Shown: piece by piece, positions 16,053 through 25,043 of the stretch
Layout of the letters: the number at the start of each line of letters is the position of its first letter
Numbering within the stretch: the first letter of the stretch is position 1
Origin: Bacteroidetes Order II. bacterium
GTDB taxonomy: Bacteria; Bacteroidota; Rhodothermia; Rhodothermales; UBA2364
Direction: 5' to 3'
Assembly: GCA_016788705.1 (NCBI GenBank)
Contig: JAEUSQ010000039.1
Span: 62,001 to 126,000, forward strand
DNA length: 64,000 nucleotides
The notes under the pieces: generated by a model
Told to the model about the DNA's origin: nothing
Databases searched by the model: none
Seen by the model: only the letters and a program-made list of their open reading frames with translations
Program-made: the position numbers and the translations under genes

Positions 16053-17882
16053 TCACAAAGCCAGTACCAATGCCTCGTAGGGCCTTAGCACCGATTTGGC
16101 TTCTGGATCTGGATAATTTCCCAACAGAACGCGGGCGTTTTTGAGGTTAATCCCCAAGTTTACGGTTGCTTTTTGGGATTTAAAATTCAACAGAATTAAA
16201 AGTTTACGGCCATTCCACTCACGGGCATAGGCATAGATATCCGGATTTTCAGCGTCTAAGAGGGTATATTTTCCATAAACCAATGTTTGTTCTTTTTTCC
16301 GAAGTTGGTTCAATTTCCGAAAATAGTTTAACGGCGAATGGGGGTCTTTCTCCTGTGCCTCCACATTGATTTGGTTGTAATTGGGGTTGACGCCAATCCA
16401 CGGTGTACCAGACGTAAATCCTGCATGTGGGCTTGTATTCCATTGGTGTGGTGTACGTCCATTATCACGATTATAGCGGGCAAATTGGGCCAATATCTGA
16501 CTTTCCGGTACGCCCTTGTTTTTTAAGTATGTAAACTCGTTAAAAGTCGGTTTGTCTCGGTAGTCTTCGATGCGGCTAAAGCCGATATTCGTCATTCCCA
16601 GTTCATCCCCATAATAATAATAAGGCGTTCCACGCATGGTCAGGATAAAGGTACTCAGCATCATAGAAGACAGCGAGCGGAACTCTGGTGCATCATTTCC
16701 AAATCGAGAGACCATACGTGCCTGATCGTGATTAGACAGAAAAATAGAAATCCATCCTTTCTCTGCAAAATGGGCATCCCAACGGCTAAAGACTTCTTTA
16801 AACTGCGCCAAGGTCCAATTGGGCTTACTGCCTAAATCCACCCCTTCAAACGCATAAGCCATATTGAGTTCGTTTCGGTCTTCATCCACCAGATTATGGG
16901 CGTCTTCCATTGTATTACCCGCACCTTCTGCTACACTCATTACGTCGTATTTGCTCAAGACTTCGCGGTTCATTTCCTGTAAATATTCGTGCAACCGAGC
17001 CCCCATGGCATAATACTGTAAGAAGTTTTGTTCGTACCCCTCTGGAAAAGGAGGATAGGTGGTATCTTTAGAAACAAATTGAAAAGCATCCATTCGGAAC
17101 CCATTTATGCCTTTTTTTGCCCAAAAGTGCATAATATCATAGACTTCTTGCCGGACTTTTGGATTTTCCCATTTCAAATCGGGTTGCTTCCGCGAAAAAT
17201 AATGGAGGTAATACGCATTGGTGGGTTCGTCGTACATCCATGCATCCCGGTTTACATCAAATAAACTATACCGATACGGCGGTTTGCCATTTTCGGCAGG
17301 CCACCAATGGTAATAGTCTCGGTAGGGGTTATTACGCGAGGAACGGCTTTGCTTAAACCACTCGTGTTCATCGCTACTGTGGTTCACGACCAAATCCATC
17401 ACCAATTTAATGCCCCTTTGATGCAAACCTGCCAGCAATTCGTCAAAATCCGCCATGCTGCCAAATTCGGGTTGGATGCTCCGGTAGTCACTAATGTCGT
17501 AGCCGTTGTCATCATTCGGAGATTGGTAGATTGGATTCAACCAGACCACATCTACGCCTAAACTTTTGATATAATCCAACTTAGAGACAATCCCTTTTAG
17601 GTCTCCAACCCCATCCCCATTGCTGTCTTTGAAACTTCGGGGATAAATTTGATACACCACTGCTTCTTTCCACCATTTCCGGTTTTGCTGGATTTGATCC
17701 GTTTTTTGGGGCACAGCCACTTGTTCAACAGGTTTGCACGCGGGCAATAGCAGCACACCTACTAAAACGACCCAAAAAGTCCGACGCCACCCAATACGCT
17801 TGGTGAAGAAATCATGGCCGTCTTGGAGGCTACCGACAGCCGCTTTGGTCTCATCCAGAAGACCATATTTATACTTATACAT
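16053..17882 (-). CDS. GH13 alpha-glucosidase/alpha-amylase lipoprotein
   Basis: This 609-aa protein has a hydrophobic segment ending LLLPAC, a lipobox, preceded by an unusually long ~33-residue N-terminus. The GH13 barrel follows: WWKEAVVYQIYPRSFKDSNG, LVMDLVVNHSSDEH, GINGFRMDAF (nucleophile Asp ~263), MSVAEGAG (acid/base Glu ~319) and FLSNHDQAR (stabilising Asp ~385). The order matches the oligo-1,6-glucosidase/alpha-glucosidase subfamilies. It should act in the periplasm or at the membrane on short alpha-glucans. It is followed directly by galK and is divergent from the sugar symporter. Confidence 0.9.
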   Translation of the reverse strand: MYKYKYGLLDETKAAVGSLQDGHDFFTKRIGWRRTFWVVLVGVLLLPACKPVEQVAVPQKTDQIQQNRKWWKEAVVYQIYPRSFKDSNGDGVGDLKGIVSKLDYIKSLGVDVVWLNPIYQSPNDDNGYDISDYRSIQPEFGSMADFDELLAGLHQRGIKLVMDLVVNHSSDEHEWFKQSRSSRNNPYRDYYHWWPAENGKPPYRYSLFDVNRDAWMYDEPTNAYYLHYFSRKQPDLKWENPKVRQEVYDIMHFWAKKGINGFRMDAFQFVSKDTTYPPFPEGYEQNFLQYYAMGARLHEYLQEMNREVLSKYDVMSVAEGAGNTMEDAHNLVDEDRNELNMAYAFEGVDLGSKPNWTLAQFKEVFSRWDAHFAEKGWISIFLSNHDQARMVSRFGNDAPEFRSLSSMMLSTFILTMRGTPYYYYGDELGMTNIGFSRIEDYRDKPTFNEFTYLKNKGVPESQILAQFARYNRDNGRTPHQWNTSPHAGFTSGTPWIGVNPNYNQINVEAQEKDPHSPLNYFRKLNQLRKKEQTLVYGKYTLLDAENPDIYAYAREWNGRKLLILLNFKSQKATVNLGINLKNARVLLGNYPDPEAKSVLRPYEALVLAL

Positions 17883-18279
17883 AATTACTAATTTTTGAAT
17901 AAATTATTAATTCATCACTTATAATGATCCTGGCCGCGTTTTGCCCAACCAGCAACCAGAAGCCATTTCTTTGCATTTTGGATTTAGCACTTTTGTGTGA
18001 AGAAAGTACAAATCGAAAGGGCTTCCAATTCGTATGTAAATCCCAATATTTTTTTTTACGAAGCAATGTATGTGGTAATAAGCGCATTTTCAACTGGATG
18101 GGTGCAAGCCAGGCGGGTTCCAATTGTCTCAATAGGTCTTGACCTAATTGGAGGGTATTCTTTTTTAGGGCCACGTTTTCGGACATACTTGCTAAAGGCA
18201 AGACCCTGAAAGCCCTTCCGATCCATTTTGGTAAAAAAACCCTTTTCTTTGACCATTGCAAAGTGTCTTGAATTTTCAT
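17875..18279 (-). CDS. possible small hypothetical protein (doubtful)
   Basis: A 134-codon frame ends 8 nt inside the GH13 gene (ATGTATAA overlap of start and stop). The product is basic, rich in Lys, Arg, Leu and Trp, without a signal peptide or a recognised domain. It would fill the otherwise empty ~500-bp gap between the divergent GH13 and symporter genes. The start/stop overlap could mean coupling, but a chance frame is just as likely. Apart from this I see no gene between 17883 and 18385. The region should hold the divergent promoters. Confidence 0.25.
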   Translation of the reverse strand: MKIQDTLQWSKKRVFLPKWIGRAFRVLPLASMSENVALKKNTLQLGQDLLRQLEPAWLAPIQLKMRLLPHTLLRKKKYWDLHTNWKPFRFVLSSHKSAKSKMQRNGFWLLVGQNAARIIISDELIIYSKISNYV

Positions 18280-18385
18280 AAAATGCGCGCCGACTCAGCT
18301 ATGGCCCATTTTGGCCACCTTTTCCCACTGTTTTGAATTCAAGCGGAACCCCTGCTTTTATGACGGACGCAAACACACTCGGATT

Positions 18386-19990
18386 ATGAATCAAGGTATG
18401 CAGTTATGGGACTACATCGTCTTTATGCTTTATTTTGCGGTGGTAGCCGCCATTGGTTATTCGATCTACCGTAAACGGGCCAAAACCGCCAGTACAACCG
18501 ATTATTTTCTTGCGGAAGGCTCCCTCACTTGGTGGGCAATCGGCGCTTCCTTGATTGCCTCCAACATTTCGGCAGAGCAATTTATCGGGATGTCTGGATC
18601 TGGTTTTGCGATGGGCCTCGCCATTGCCAGTTACGAATGGATGGCAGCCTTAACGCTTTTGGTGGTCGCCGTTTTTTTCCTCCCGATTTATCTTAAAAAC
18701 AAAATTTACACCATGCCACAATTCCTGAGCGACCGCTTCGATGGTCGGGTCAGTACTGTAATGGCTGTTTTTTGGCTACTGGTTTATGTTTTTGTGAACC
18801 TCTCTTCTATTCTTTACCTCGGCGCACTGACCTTAGAAAGAATGGTGGGGCTAAACTTTATGGTATGCGTGATTGGACTGGCTGTTTTTGCGATTGTTAT
18901 CACCCTTGGCGGGATGCGTGTGATTGGATATACCGATGTTTTTCAGGTCTTGGTACTCATTATTGGCGGCCTCATTACCGCATACTTGGCCTTAGACTTG
19001 GTGGCGCAAAACTTTGGTACAAGTGGTTTTTTTGCCGGACTCAGCATTCTTCATAAAGAAGCACCCGGCCATTTCGATATGATCCTCTCGCCCGATAACA
19101 AGTTTTATAGTGAGCTACCAGGACTCACGGTCTTGGTAGGTGGGATGTGGATCGCAAACCTTAGCTATTGGGGAAGCAACCAATATATTACCCAACGGGC
19201 TTTAGGAGCAAAAGACTTGGATACCGCACAAAAAGGCTTGCTCTTTGCTGGATTTTTGAAACTCATGATGCCCCTAATCGTGGTCATTCCAGGGATTGCA
19301 GCGTATGTGTTACATAATGTGGACCCCGCTTTCAAAGCCAGCATGACCGTAGGGGGCATCGTAAAACCGGACAGTGCGTACTCGACCTTGCTAGACCTTT
19401 TGCCGACGGGCCTCAAAGGCATTGCCTTCGCCGCCTTGGTTGCTGCAATCGTGGCCTCTCTGGCTGGCAAAGCAAACAGTATTGCCACCATTTTCACCTT
19501 AGACATCTTTAAAAAATTCATGGACAAAGATGCGTCGGAAGATAAGTTGGTACAGATCGGGCAAGTCTCCATCTTGGCCTCTTTTATCATTGCCATTATG
19601 GTTGCACCAGCACTCACCAGTTTAGATCAAGGCTTCCAATACATTCAGGAATACACCGGATTTATCACTCCGGGAGTTTGTGCCATTTTCCTCTTAGGTC
19701 TTTTCTGGAAAAAAGCCACGCCTACGGCCGCCCTCACAGCAGCCTTGTTAACCATTCCACTCTCTGCAATAATGAAAAGCCTGACGCCTATGGTGCCTTT
19801 CTTGGATCGGATGGGGTATGTGTTTCTAATCTTGGTGGCATTGATGGTATTCATTAGTTACCTGAAGCCCGAATCGAGCAAAAAAGAAATTGTAGTGGAC
19901 CAGGGTTTGTTTGAAACCAGTTTTGGATTTCGGATTGGCGCATTATTGATTATGGGCGTATTGGCTGCTTTGTATATTGCGTATTGGTAA
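18386..19990 (+). CDS. sodium:solute symporter (SSS family, sugar-type)
   Basis: The protein has ~534 aa with about 14 membrane segments. SSS signatures are TTDYFLAEGSLTWWAIGASL, then SNISAEQFIGMSGSGFAMG, the Na-binding region SYWGSNQYITQRALGAKD and AFAALVAAIVASLAGKANS. It resembles SGLT-like sodium/glucose-galactose transporters more than proline or pantothenate transporters. The start at 18386 (MNQGMQLWDY) is preferred because the upstream frame needs a TTG start. The neighbouring GH13, galK and SusC/D genes support sugar uptake. A strong terminator follows. Confidence 0.9.
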   Translation: MNQGMQLWDYIVFMLYFAVVAAIGYSIYRKRAKTASTTDYFLAEGSLTWWAIGASLIASNISAEQFIGMSGSGFAMGLAIASYEWMAALTLLVVAVFFLPIYLKNKIYTMPQFLSDRFDGRVSTVMAVFWLLVYVFVNLSSILYLGALTLERMVGLNFMVCVIGLAVFAIVITLGGMRVIGYTDVFQVLVLIIGGLITAYLALDLVAQNFGTSGFFAGLSILHKEAPGHFDMILSPDNKFYSELPGLTVLVGGMWIANLSYWGSNQYITQRALGAKDLDTAQKGLLFAGFLKLMMPLIVVIPGIAAYVLHNVDPAFKASMTVGGIVKPDSAYSTLLDLLPTGLKGIAFAALVAAIVASLAGKANSIATIFTLDIFKKFMDKDASEDKLVQIGQVSILASFIIAIMVAPALTSLDQGFQYIQEYTGFITPGVCAIFLLGLFWKKATPTAALTAALLTIPLSAIMKSLTPMVPFLDRMGYVFLILVALMVFISYLKPESSKKEIVVDQGLFETSFGFRIGALLIMGVLAALYIAYW

Positions 19991-20022
19991 GTATTTATCA
20001 TTTTAATGATATGATCATCTTT

Positions 20023-20072
20023 GCAAACTGCCACCTTGTATTAGCATAGACCAAGGTGGCAGTTTGCCTTTT
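20023..20072 (+). terminator. intrinsic terminator after the symporter
   Basis: A perfect 16-bp stem (GCAAACTGCCACCTTG / CAAGGTGGCAGTTTGC) with a 13-nt loop is followed by CTTTT. It ends the symporter transcript before the SusC promoter region. Confidence 0.85.
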
Positions 20073-20120
20073 GAATACCCTTCATGATAATTTCTTAAAA
20101 TGTAAGCGATTCCGGATTTT

Positions 20121-20183
20121 CGAAACGCTTTCAAAGGTTCTACACAAGAAGTATTTTCCCAGCACACAGATAAAAACGTTTTC
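20121..20183. promoter_or_regulatory. candidate LacI-type operators upstream of susC
   Basis: Two CG-centred semi-palindromes lie in the 190 bp before the SusC gene: CGAAACGCTTTCA (20121-20133) and AAAACGTTTT (20173-20182, a perfect 10-bp palindrome). They resemble sites bound by LacI/GalR regulators. No such regulator gene is in the window, so this is a weak inference. Confidence 0.25.
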
Positions 20184-20267
20184 TTCTTGTAAAAAAGCAC
20201 GAAGAATGATTTTTCTTGCCCACCTGTGTCACCCCAACATTCCTAACAACCAAACACTTACCAAACT

Positions 20268-23200
20268 ATGTTGAAAAAACTTTACAGCTTGGTGGCCGTG
20301 TTGTTACTTTCGGGAACGTCTTTTGCTTTTGCTCAAAAGACGGTCTCTGGTAAAGTGACAGCAGCCGATTCGGGAGCTCCGCTTCCGGGTGCCACCGTTC
20401 AGGTGAAAGGTACCAACACCGGGGCTATAACCGACCTCGATGGTGCCTACTCCATTCGCGTTCCGAACAACAATGCAACCCTCGTTTTCTCTTTCGTGGG
20501 CTATGTAAGCAAAGAAGAAGTGGTAGGAGACCGCAATTCCATTAACGTAGCCCTCGGAGAAGACCCCAAAATGATGGAGGTTGTGGTTGTTGGATACGGC
20601 ATTCAGCGCAAGGCTGATGTGACGGCTGCTGTTTCGTCTGTAAACGTAAACGACGCCAATTTGGGGGTTGTTGCTTCCGTAGATCAATTGATGAATGGCC
20701 GTGCAGCTGGGGTTCAAGTAACCCAAAACTCAGGTGATCCAGGCGGTGGCATGACGGTACGTGTACGTGGTGGTGCATCATTGGGTGCCAGTAACGAACC
20801 CCTTTATGTAGTGGACGGTATTCCGATGGATACCTCTCCCACAGCAACCAGTAACAGTTTGGGTGCGTCTGGTGCGGGCAATGCTACGTTCCAAGCACGT
20901 AACCCGATGAACTTCTTGAATCCGAACGACATCGAATCCATTGACATCTTGAAAGACGCCTCTGCAACCGCTATTTATGGGGCACGTGGCGCCAATGGGG
21001 TAGTGCTGATTACCACCAAAAAAGGGAAGGCGGGACTACTTTCTACCAACTATGATGTGTACGTTGCTTCTTCTTCTGCTGCTCGCCGACTGAATCTTTT
21101 GGATGCAGCCGAATTCAAAACCCTTCGTACAGCAATGGGCTTAGCAGCCTTACCAGCAGAAGAAAAATATGACACCGATTGGCAGGACGAAATCTTCCGC
21201 AATGGCACCTCAATGAGCCATAACCTCAGCTTTGGTGGCGGAACCTCCAATACCCAGTATTTCGCTTCATTGAACTATATCAACCAACAAGGGATTGTTA
21301 TTTCCTCTGGGTTTGCACGTACAGGTGGCCGGATTAATGTCAACCATAAAGCTTGGGATGGCAAACTCCGCCTTGGCTTGAACATGAGTTCCTCCTATAC
21401 CTTAGACGATAACGTACCTTCTGGGACTGCTGACGGATTTAGCGGCGGTATGTTTACCAACGTCTTCCAGATGCACCCCACGCAGCCAGTGACGAATGCC
21501 GATGGCTCGTACTTTGAATTTGCACGTGCCACCCGTAACCCAGTAGCAATGGCCAATACGGTTGAAGACGGGATCAAAACCACCCGTTCATTGGGAAATA
21601 TCTTTGCAGAATTAGACCTGATCCCCGGCTTGGTAGGCCGTGTGAGCGCCGCTGCCAGCCGTTCACAAGCCAGCCGTCGTTTCTTCATTCCCAAGAATAC
21701 CCCATTGGGGGATGAGTCTGGTGGACAGGCCATTCAAGGGAACCGCGAGTTGACCAATCAGGTTTTCCAAGGCCAATTGACCTATAACCCGAAAATTGCG
21801 GCCAATCAAAACCTCAGTGTTACCGGGGTTTATGAGTACAACCAATACGAAACAGAAGAATTAAATGCCCTTTCGTATGGTTTTACCACCGACGTAAACA
21901 GCTTTAACCGGATGGAGTCCGGCAAGACCCAACAAACCAGCTCCTATCATGCGGTTAACAAACTCATTTCCTTTATCAGCCGCGCCAACTACGACCTAAA
22001 CGGAAAGTATTACCTGCAAGTAACGGGCCGCTATGATGGTTCCTCGCGTTTTGGCCCGAATAACCGCTGGGCATTCTTTCCCTCGGCATCGGTCCGCTGG
22101 CGTTTAAGCAACGAAGAATTTTTGAAAGGCAACAGCACCATTTCAGAACTTTCACTGCGTGCTTCTTATGGCCAATCGGGACAAGAACGCATCGGAGATG
22201 ACCTGTGGCGCGCCACATTGGCTGCCAATACCAACTTTATCGCAGGTTTGGGCGGTCAACAAATTACGGGATATGCTTCTACGCAGCTTGCAAACCCTGA
22301 CCTGAAGTGGGAAACCATTTCTTCTACGAACTTGGGGATTGATTTTGGGTTGTTTAACAGCAAGATTCAAGGTTCGCTCGAACTGTATCAAGCAAAAACC
22401 AAAGACCTCTTGCTCGCAGTACCACAACCATTTGGCGTCGTAAATACCCGCTTTGAAAACGTTGGTTCTACCGAAAACAAAGGGTTTGAATTTAACCTCA
22501 CGGGTTATATTTTAGACAAAGACGACACCTCCCTCTCGATTACCGCCAACATCGGTGCCAACCGGAACCAAGTAATTGAATTGGATGGCCGCGAACAATT
22601 ACCTTATGCGGTGCGCGTTACAGGAGCCGGATATTCCGAAGCGCCTTTACAAGTGGTTCGCGTGGGTTTCCCCGTAACTGGAACCTTTATTGGTAGAAAA
22701 TACACGGGGTTGGACGCCAGCGGTAAAGAAACCTATGCCGTCGCTCCCACCACGGGCGATACGGCCGTTGGAAATGGCCTTGAAGTACTTGGAACCGCAG
22801 AGCCAGATTTTGTATATGGCCTCGCTACGAAATTTACCAAAGGCAATATTGACGTAAACCTCTTCCTCCGTGGCCAAGTGGGTGGGATGGTCTTTAACAA
22901 CACCGCAGCCGTCTATGGCTATCCGGGTTCCTCACTCAAGCAAGGCCAAAATGGGATTATCCCTTATGACATCACCGAAATTAGCGCATTAGCCAAAATT
23001 GAAAGCCCTGGATTTGCCTCCAGCCGTTGGCTTGAAGATGCCAGTTTTCTCCGTGTAGATAACCTTACGATTGGCTATCGGCTGGCCAATATCAGCAAGC
23101 GTGTTCGGACTGCCCGCGTATATCTGACTGGTCAAAACCTCTTCCTCCTCACTGGATATTCGGGATACGATCCGGAAGTTGCAGGCTTTGGCAACGGTGG

Positions 23201-23273
23201 TGGGGTTGGTGTGGACTACTTGGTTTATCCGAAAGCCCGTACCATCACCATTGGTGTAAACTTAGGTCTCTAA
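20268..23273 (+). CDS. SusC/RagA-family TonB-linked outer-membrane receptor
   Basis: This 1001-aa protein has a signal peptide ending SFAFAQ. A CarboxypepD_reg-like domain follows (TVSGKVTAADSGAPLPGATV, residues ~24-100). The SusC plug starts with VVVGYGIQRKADVTAAVSSV and includes NDIESIDILKDASATAIYGA and RGANGVVLITTKKG. The rest is a large barrel ending TITIGVNLGL. It imports oligosaccharides or peptides by TonB-dependent transport, with the SusD lipoprotein as a lid. The SusD gene follows 75 nt downstream. The carbohydrate genes around it suggest a glucan-type substrate, but specificity cannot be read from sequence. Confidence 0.95.
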   Translation: MLKKLYSLVAVLLLSGTSFAFAQKTVSGKVTAADSGAPLPGATVQVKGTNTGAITDLDGAYSIRVPNNNATLVFSFVGYVSKEEVVGDRNSINVALGEDPKMMEVVVVGYGIQRKADVTAAVSSVNVNDANLGVVASVDQLMNGRAAGVQVTQNSGDPGGGMTVRVRGGASLGASNEPLYVVDGIPMDTSPTATSNSLGASGAGNATFQARNPMNFLNPNDIESIDILKDASATAIYGARGANGVVLITTKKGKAGLLSTNYDVYVASSSAARRLNLLDAAEFKTLRTAMGLAALPAEEKYDTDWQDEIFRNGTSMSHNLSFGGGTSNTQYFASLNYINQQGIVISSGFARTGGRINVNHKAWDGKLRLGLNMSSSYTLDDNVPSGTADGFSGGMFTNVFQMHPTQPVTNADGSYFEFARATRNPVAMANTVEDGIKTTRSLGNIFAELDLIPGLVGRVSAAASRSQASRRFFIPKNTPLGDESGGQAIQGNRELTNQVFQGQLTYNPKIAANQNLSVTGVYEYNQYETEELNALSYGFTTDVNSFNRMESGKTQQTSSYHAVNKLISFISRANYDLNGKYYLQVTGRYDGSSRFGPNNRWAFFPSASVRWRLSNEEFLKGNSTISELSLRASYGQSGQERIGDDLWRATLAANTNFIAGLGGQQITGYASTQLANPDLKWETISSTNLGIDFGLFNSKIQGSLELYQAKTKDLLLAVPQPFGVVNTRFENVGSTENKGFEFNLTGYILDKDDTSLSITANIGANRNQVIELDGREQLPYAVRVTGAGYSEAPLQVVRVGFPVTGTFIGRKYTGLDASGKETYAVAPTTGDTAVGNGLEVLGTAEPDFVYGLATKFTKGNIDVNLFLRGQVGGMVFNNTAAVYGYPGSSLKQGQNGIIPYDITEISALAKIESPGFASSRWLEDASFLRVDNLTIGYRLANISKRVRTARVYLTGQNLFLLTGYSGYDPEVAGFGNGGGVGVDYLVYPKARTITIGVNLGL

Positions 23274-23348
23274 AATGGATAACGGTGGAAGCGCCCCTTC
23301 TCTCAATGGGTTATTCCTCATGCATCTAACATAAAACCGAAAACTTAT

Positions 23349-24929
23349 ATGAATAAATTTTTCAAATCCCTTCGTGCAAAGACGCTGGCGGTTGGAATCG
23401 TACTGCCGTCGGTACTGGGGACGGTAAACTTTGCCTGTACGGACTTAGATACCACGCCGTATAGCCTTATTACACCGGATCAATTCTTCAAGAACGATGC
23501 CGAATTCTTGGGTGCAATGGCGCCAGTCTATGCCCAATTGCGTGCCCTGCAATGGTCTTACCACAACATTCAGCAGCACTCCACCGACGAAACCATGGTA
23601 CCGCAACGCGGTGGTGACTGGGGAGACGGCAACCGCTGGAAGCAATTGCATCGCCATACATGGGACAAATCCCATAGCGACATAAACGACGCATGGAACT
23701 CGTCTTATACAGGCATTGCGCGCGCCAACTCCTTATTAGAAGCCTTAGATGCCTCAACGCTGGCTTCAGCAGCGGCATATAAAGCAGAAGTGCGGGTATT
23801 GCGTGCGTTCTATTATTATACCCTGTTAGATATGTTTGGTGGCGTACCGATTTATAAGGGCGCTACGGCCGACAAAAACAACCTTCCAGCAAGAAGCACC
23901 TCCGCAGAAGTGTTTAGCTTCATCGAAACAGAGCTAAAAGAAGCCTCTGCTGTGTTGCCAAAAGCGAAGGTACATGGACGGGTAAACTATTACAGCGCCC
24001 AAGCCTTGTTGACCAGAATTTACCTTAACAGCCAATTCTTTACCGGAACCGTTACCACGGCAGGCCTGCAAAAAGGTACTGCAAAATGGAATGAACTCAT
24101 TGCCGCTGCGGACAATGTGATCAATTCTGGTGAATATGGATTAGAGTCGGATTATTTCGCTTCCTTCATACCAAACAACCAAGGATCGAAAGAAAACCTC
24201 TTTGTCTCGGTTAACTTAAATATTGGTGGAAATGGTCTATCCTTCAATCAACGCCAATTACACTACAACCATGCCCTGCCACAAAGTCCTTGGAATGGTT
24301 TTACTACACTTGCTGAAACCTACAACAAATTCTCCGAACAAGATTATCGGAAAAATATGTTCCTGATTGGTCAGCAGTGTTCGAACTTTACCAATGCCGA
24401 CAAGGACGGAAATTGTCCTGCTGGTACGACGAAACTCACCGACCGCCAAGGAAACCCTTTGATCTTCACCTCGACGGTGGCAAACTTTGACAATGCCAAC
24501 GAAAGCGAAGGCATCCGTGTATTGAAATGGGGTATTGATACTGGTGCTGTCGGTGGAGATTCCAAGAACGACTACGCTTGGATCCGTTATGCCGACATCC
24601 TGCTTGCCAAAGCAGAAGCCCTGAACGAAACAGGCAATACCGCAGGTGCTGCCGCATTGGTTAACCAAGTCCGTACCCGTGCAAAATTAGGCAATCTGAG
24701 CGCTGCACAAACAGCCTCACAATCCGCCATGCGGACAGCCATTTTTGAAGAACGCGGGTATGAGTTCATTATGGAAGCTGTTCGTCGCCTCGACATGATC
24801 CGTGCGGGAACCTATACCAGCGCAGATTGGCAGTTCAAGGAGAAAAAAGAAGCCTTCCGGGTACTGTATCCGATACCACAAGGTGCCATTGACGCCAACT
24901 CGAAGCTGACCCAAAACGCAGGGTATTAA
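23349..24929 (+). CDS. SusD/RagB-family outer-membrane lipoprotein
   Basis: This 526-aa protein has an N-terminal hydrophobic region ending TVNFAC, with the likely lipidated Cys followed by TDLDTTPYSLITPDQFF. SusD features are the TPR-like helices (GIARANSLLEALD, YKAEVRVLRAFYYYTLLDMFGGVPIY split over two segments) and the C-terminal RYADILLAKAEALNETG, FEERGYEFIMEAVRRLDMIR and YPIPQGAIDANSKLTQN. It binds the substrate at the surface and pairs with the SusC protein upstream. A hairpin terminator or attenuator separates it from the VCBS genes. Confidence 0.95.
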   Translation: MNKFFKSLRAKTLAVGIVLPSVLGTVNFACTDLDTTPYSLITPDQFFKNDAEFLGAMAPVYAQLRALQWSYHNIQQHSTDETMVPQRGGDWGDGNRWKQLHRHTWDKSHSDINDAWNSSYTGIARANSLLEALDASTLASAAAYKAEVRVLRAFYYYTLLDMFGGVPIYKGATADKNNLPARSTSAEVFSFIETELKEASAVLPKAKVHGRVNYYSAQALLTRIYLNSQFFTGTVTTAGLQKGTAKWNELIAAADNVINSGEYGLESDYFASFIPNNQGSKENLFVSVNLNIGGNGLSFNQRQLHYNHALPQSPWNGFTTLAETYNKFSEQDYRKNMFLIGQQCSNFTNADKDGNCPAGTTKLTDRQGNPLIFTSTVANFDNANESEGIRVLKWGIDTGAVGGDSKNDYAWIRYADILLAKAEALNETGNTAGAAALVNQVRTRAKLGNLSAAQTASQSAMRTAIFEERGYEFIMEAVRRLDMIRAGTYTSADWQFKEKKEAFRVLYPIPQGAIDANSKLTQNAGY

Positions 24930-24964
24930 TTCGGTTTAGCCACTGGCCTGTACATTTATCGTAG

Positions 24965-25020
24965 AGGGAATAATCCTTGCCTGCCGGTTAAACCGGAATT
25001 ATCAGGGGTTATTCCCTTTT
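24965..25020 (+). terminator. terminator or attenuator between susD and the VCBS genes
   Basis: AGGGAATAATCC pairs with GGTTATTCCCT (one bulge) and is followed by TTTTTG. A second perfect hairpin, CCGGTT-A-AACCGG, lies inside its loop (24984-24996). It could end the SusCD transcript, or partly attenuate read-through into the four genes downstream. Confidence 0.65.
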
Positions 25021-25043
25021 TGTTTCGTATTTTGAAGCCGTTT

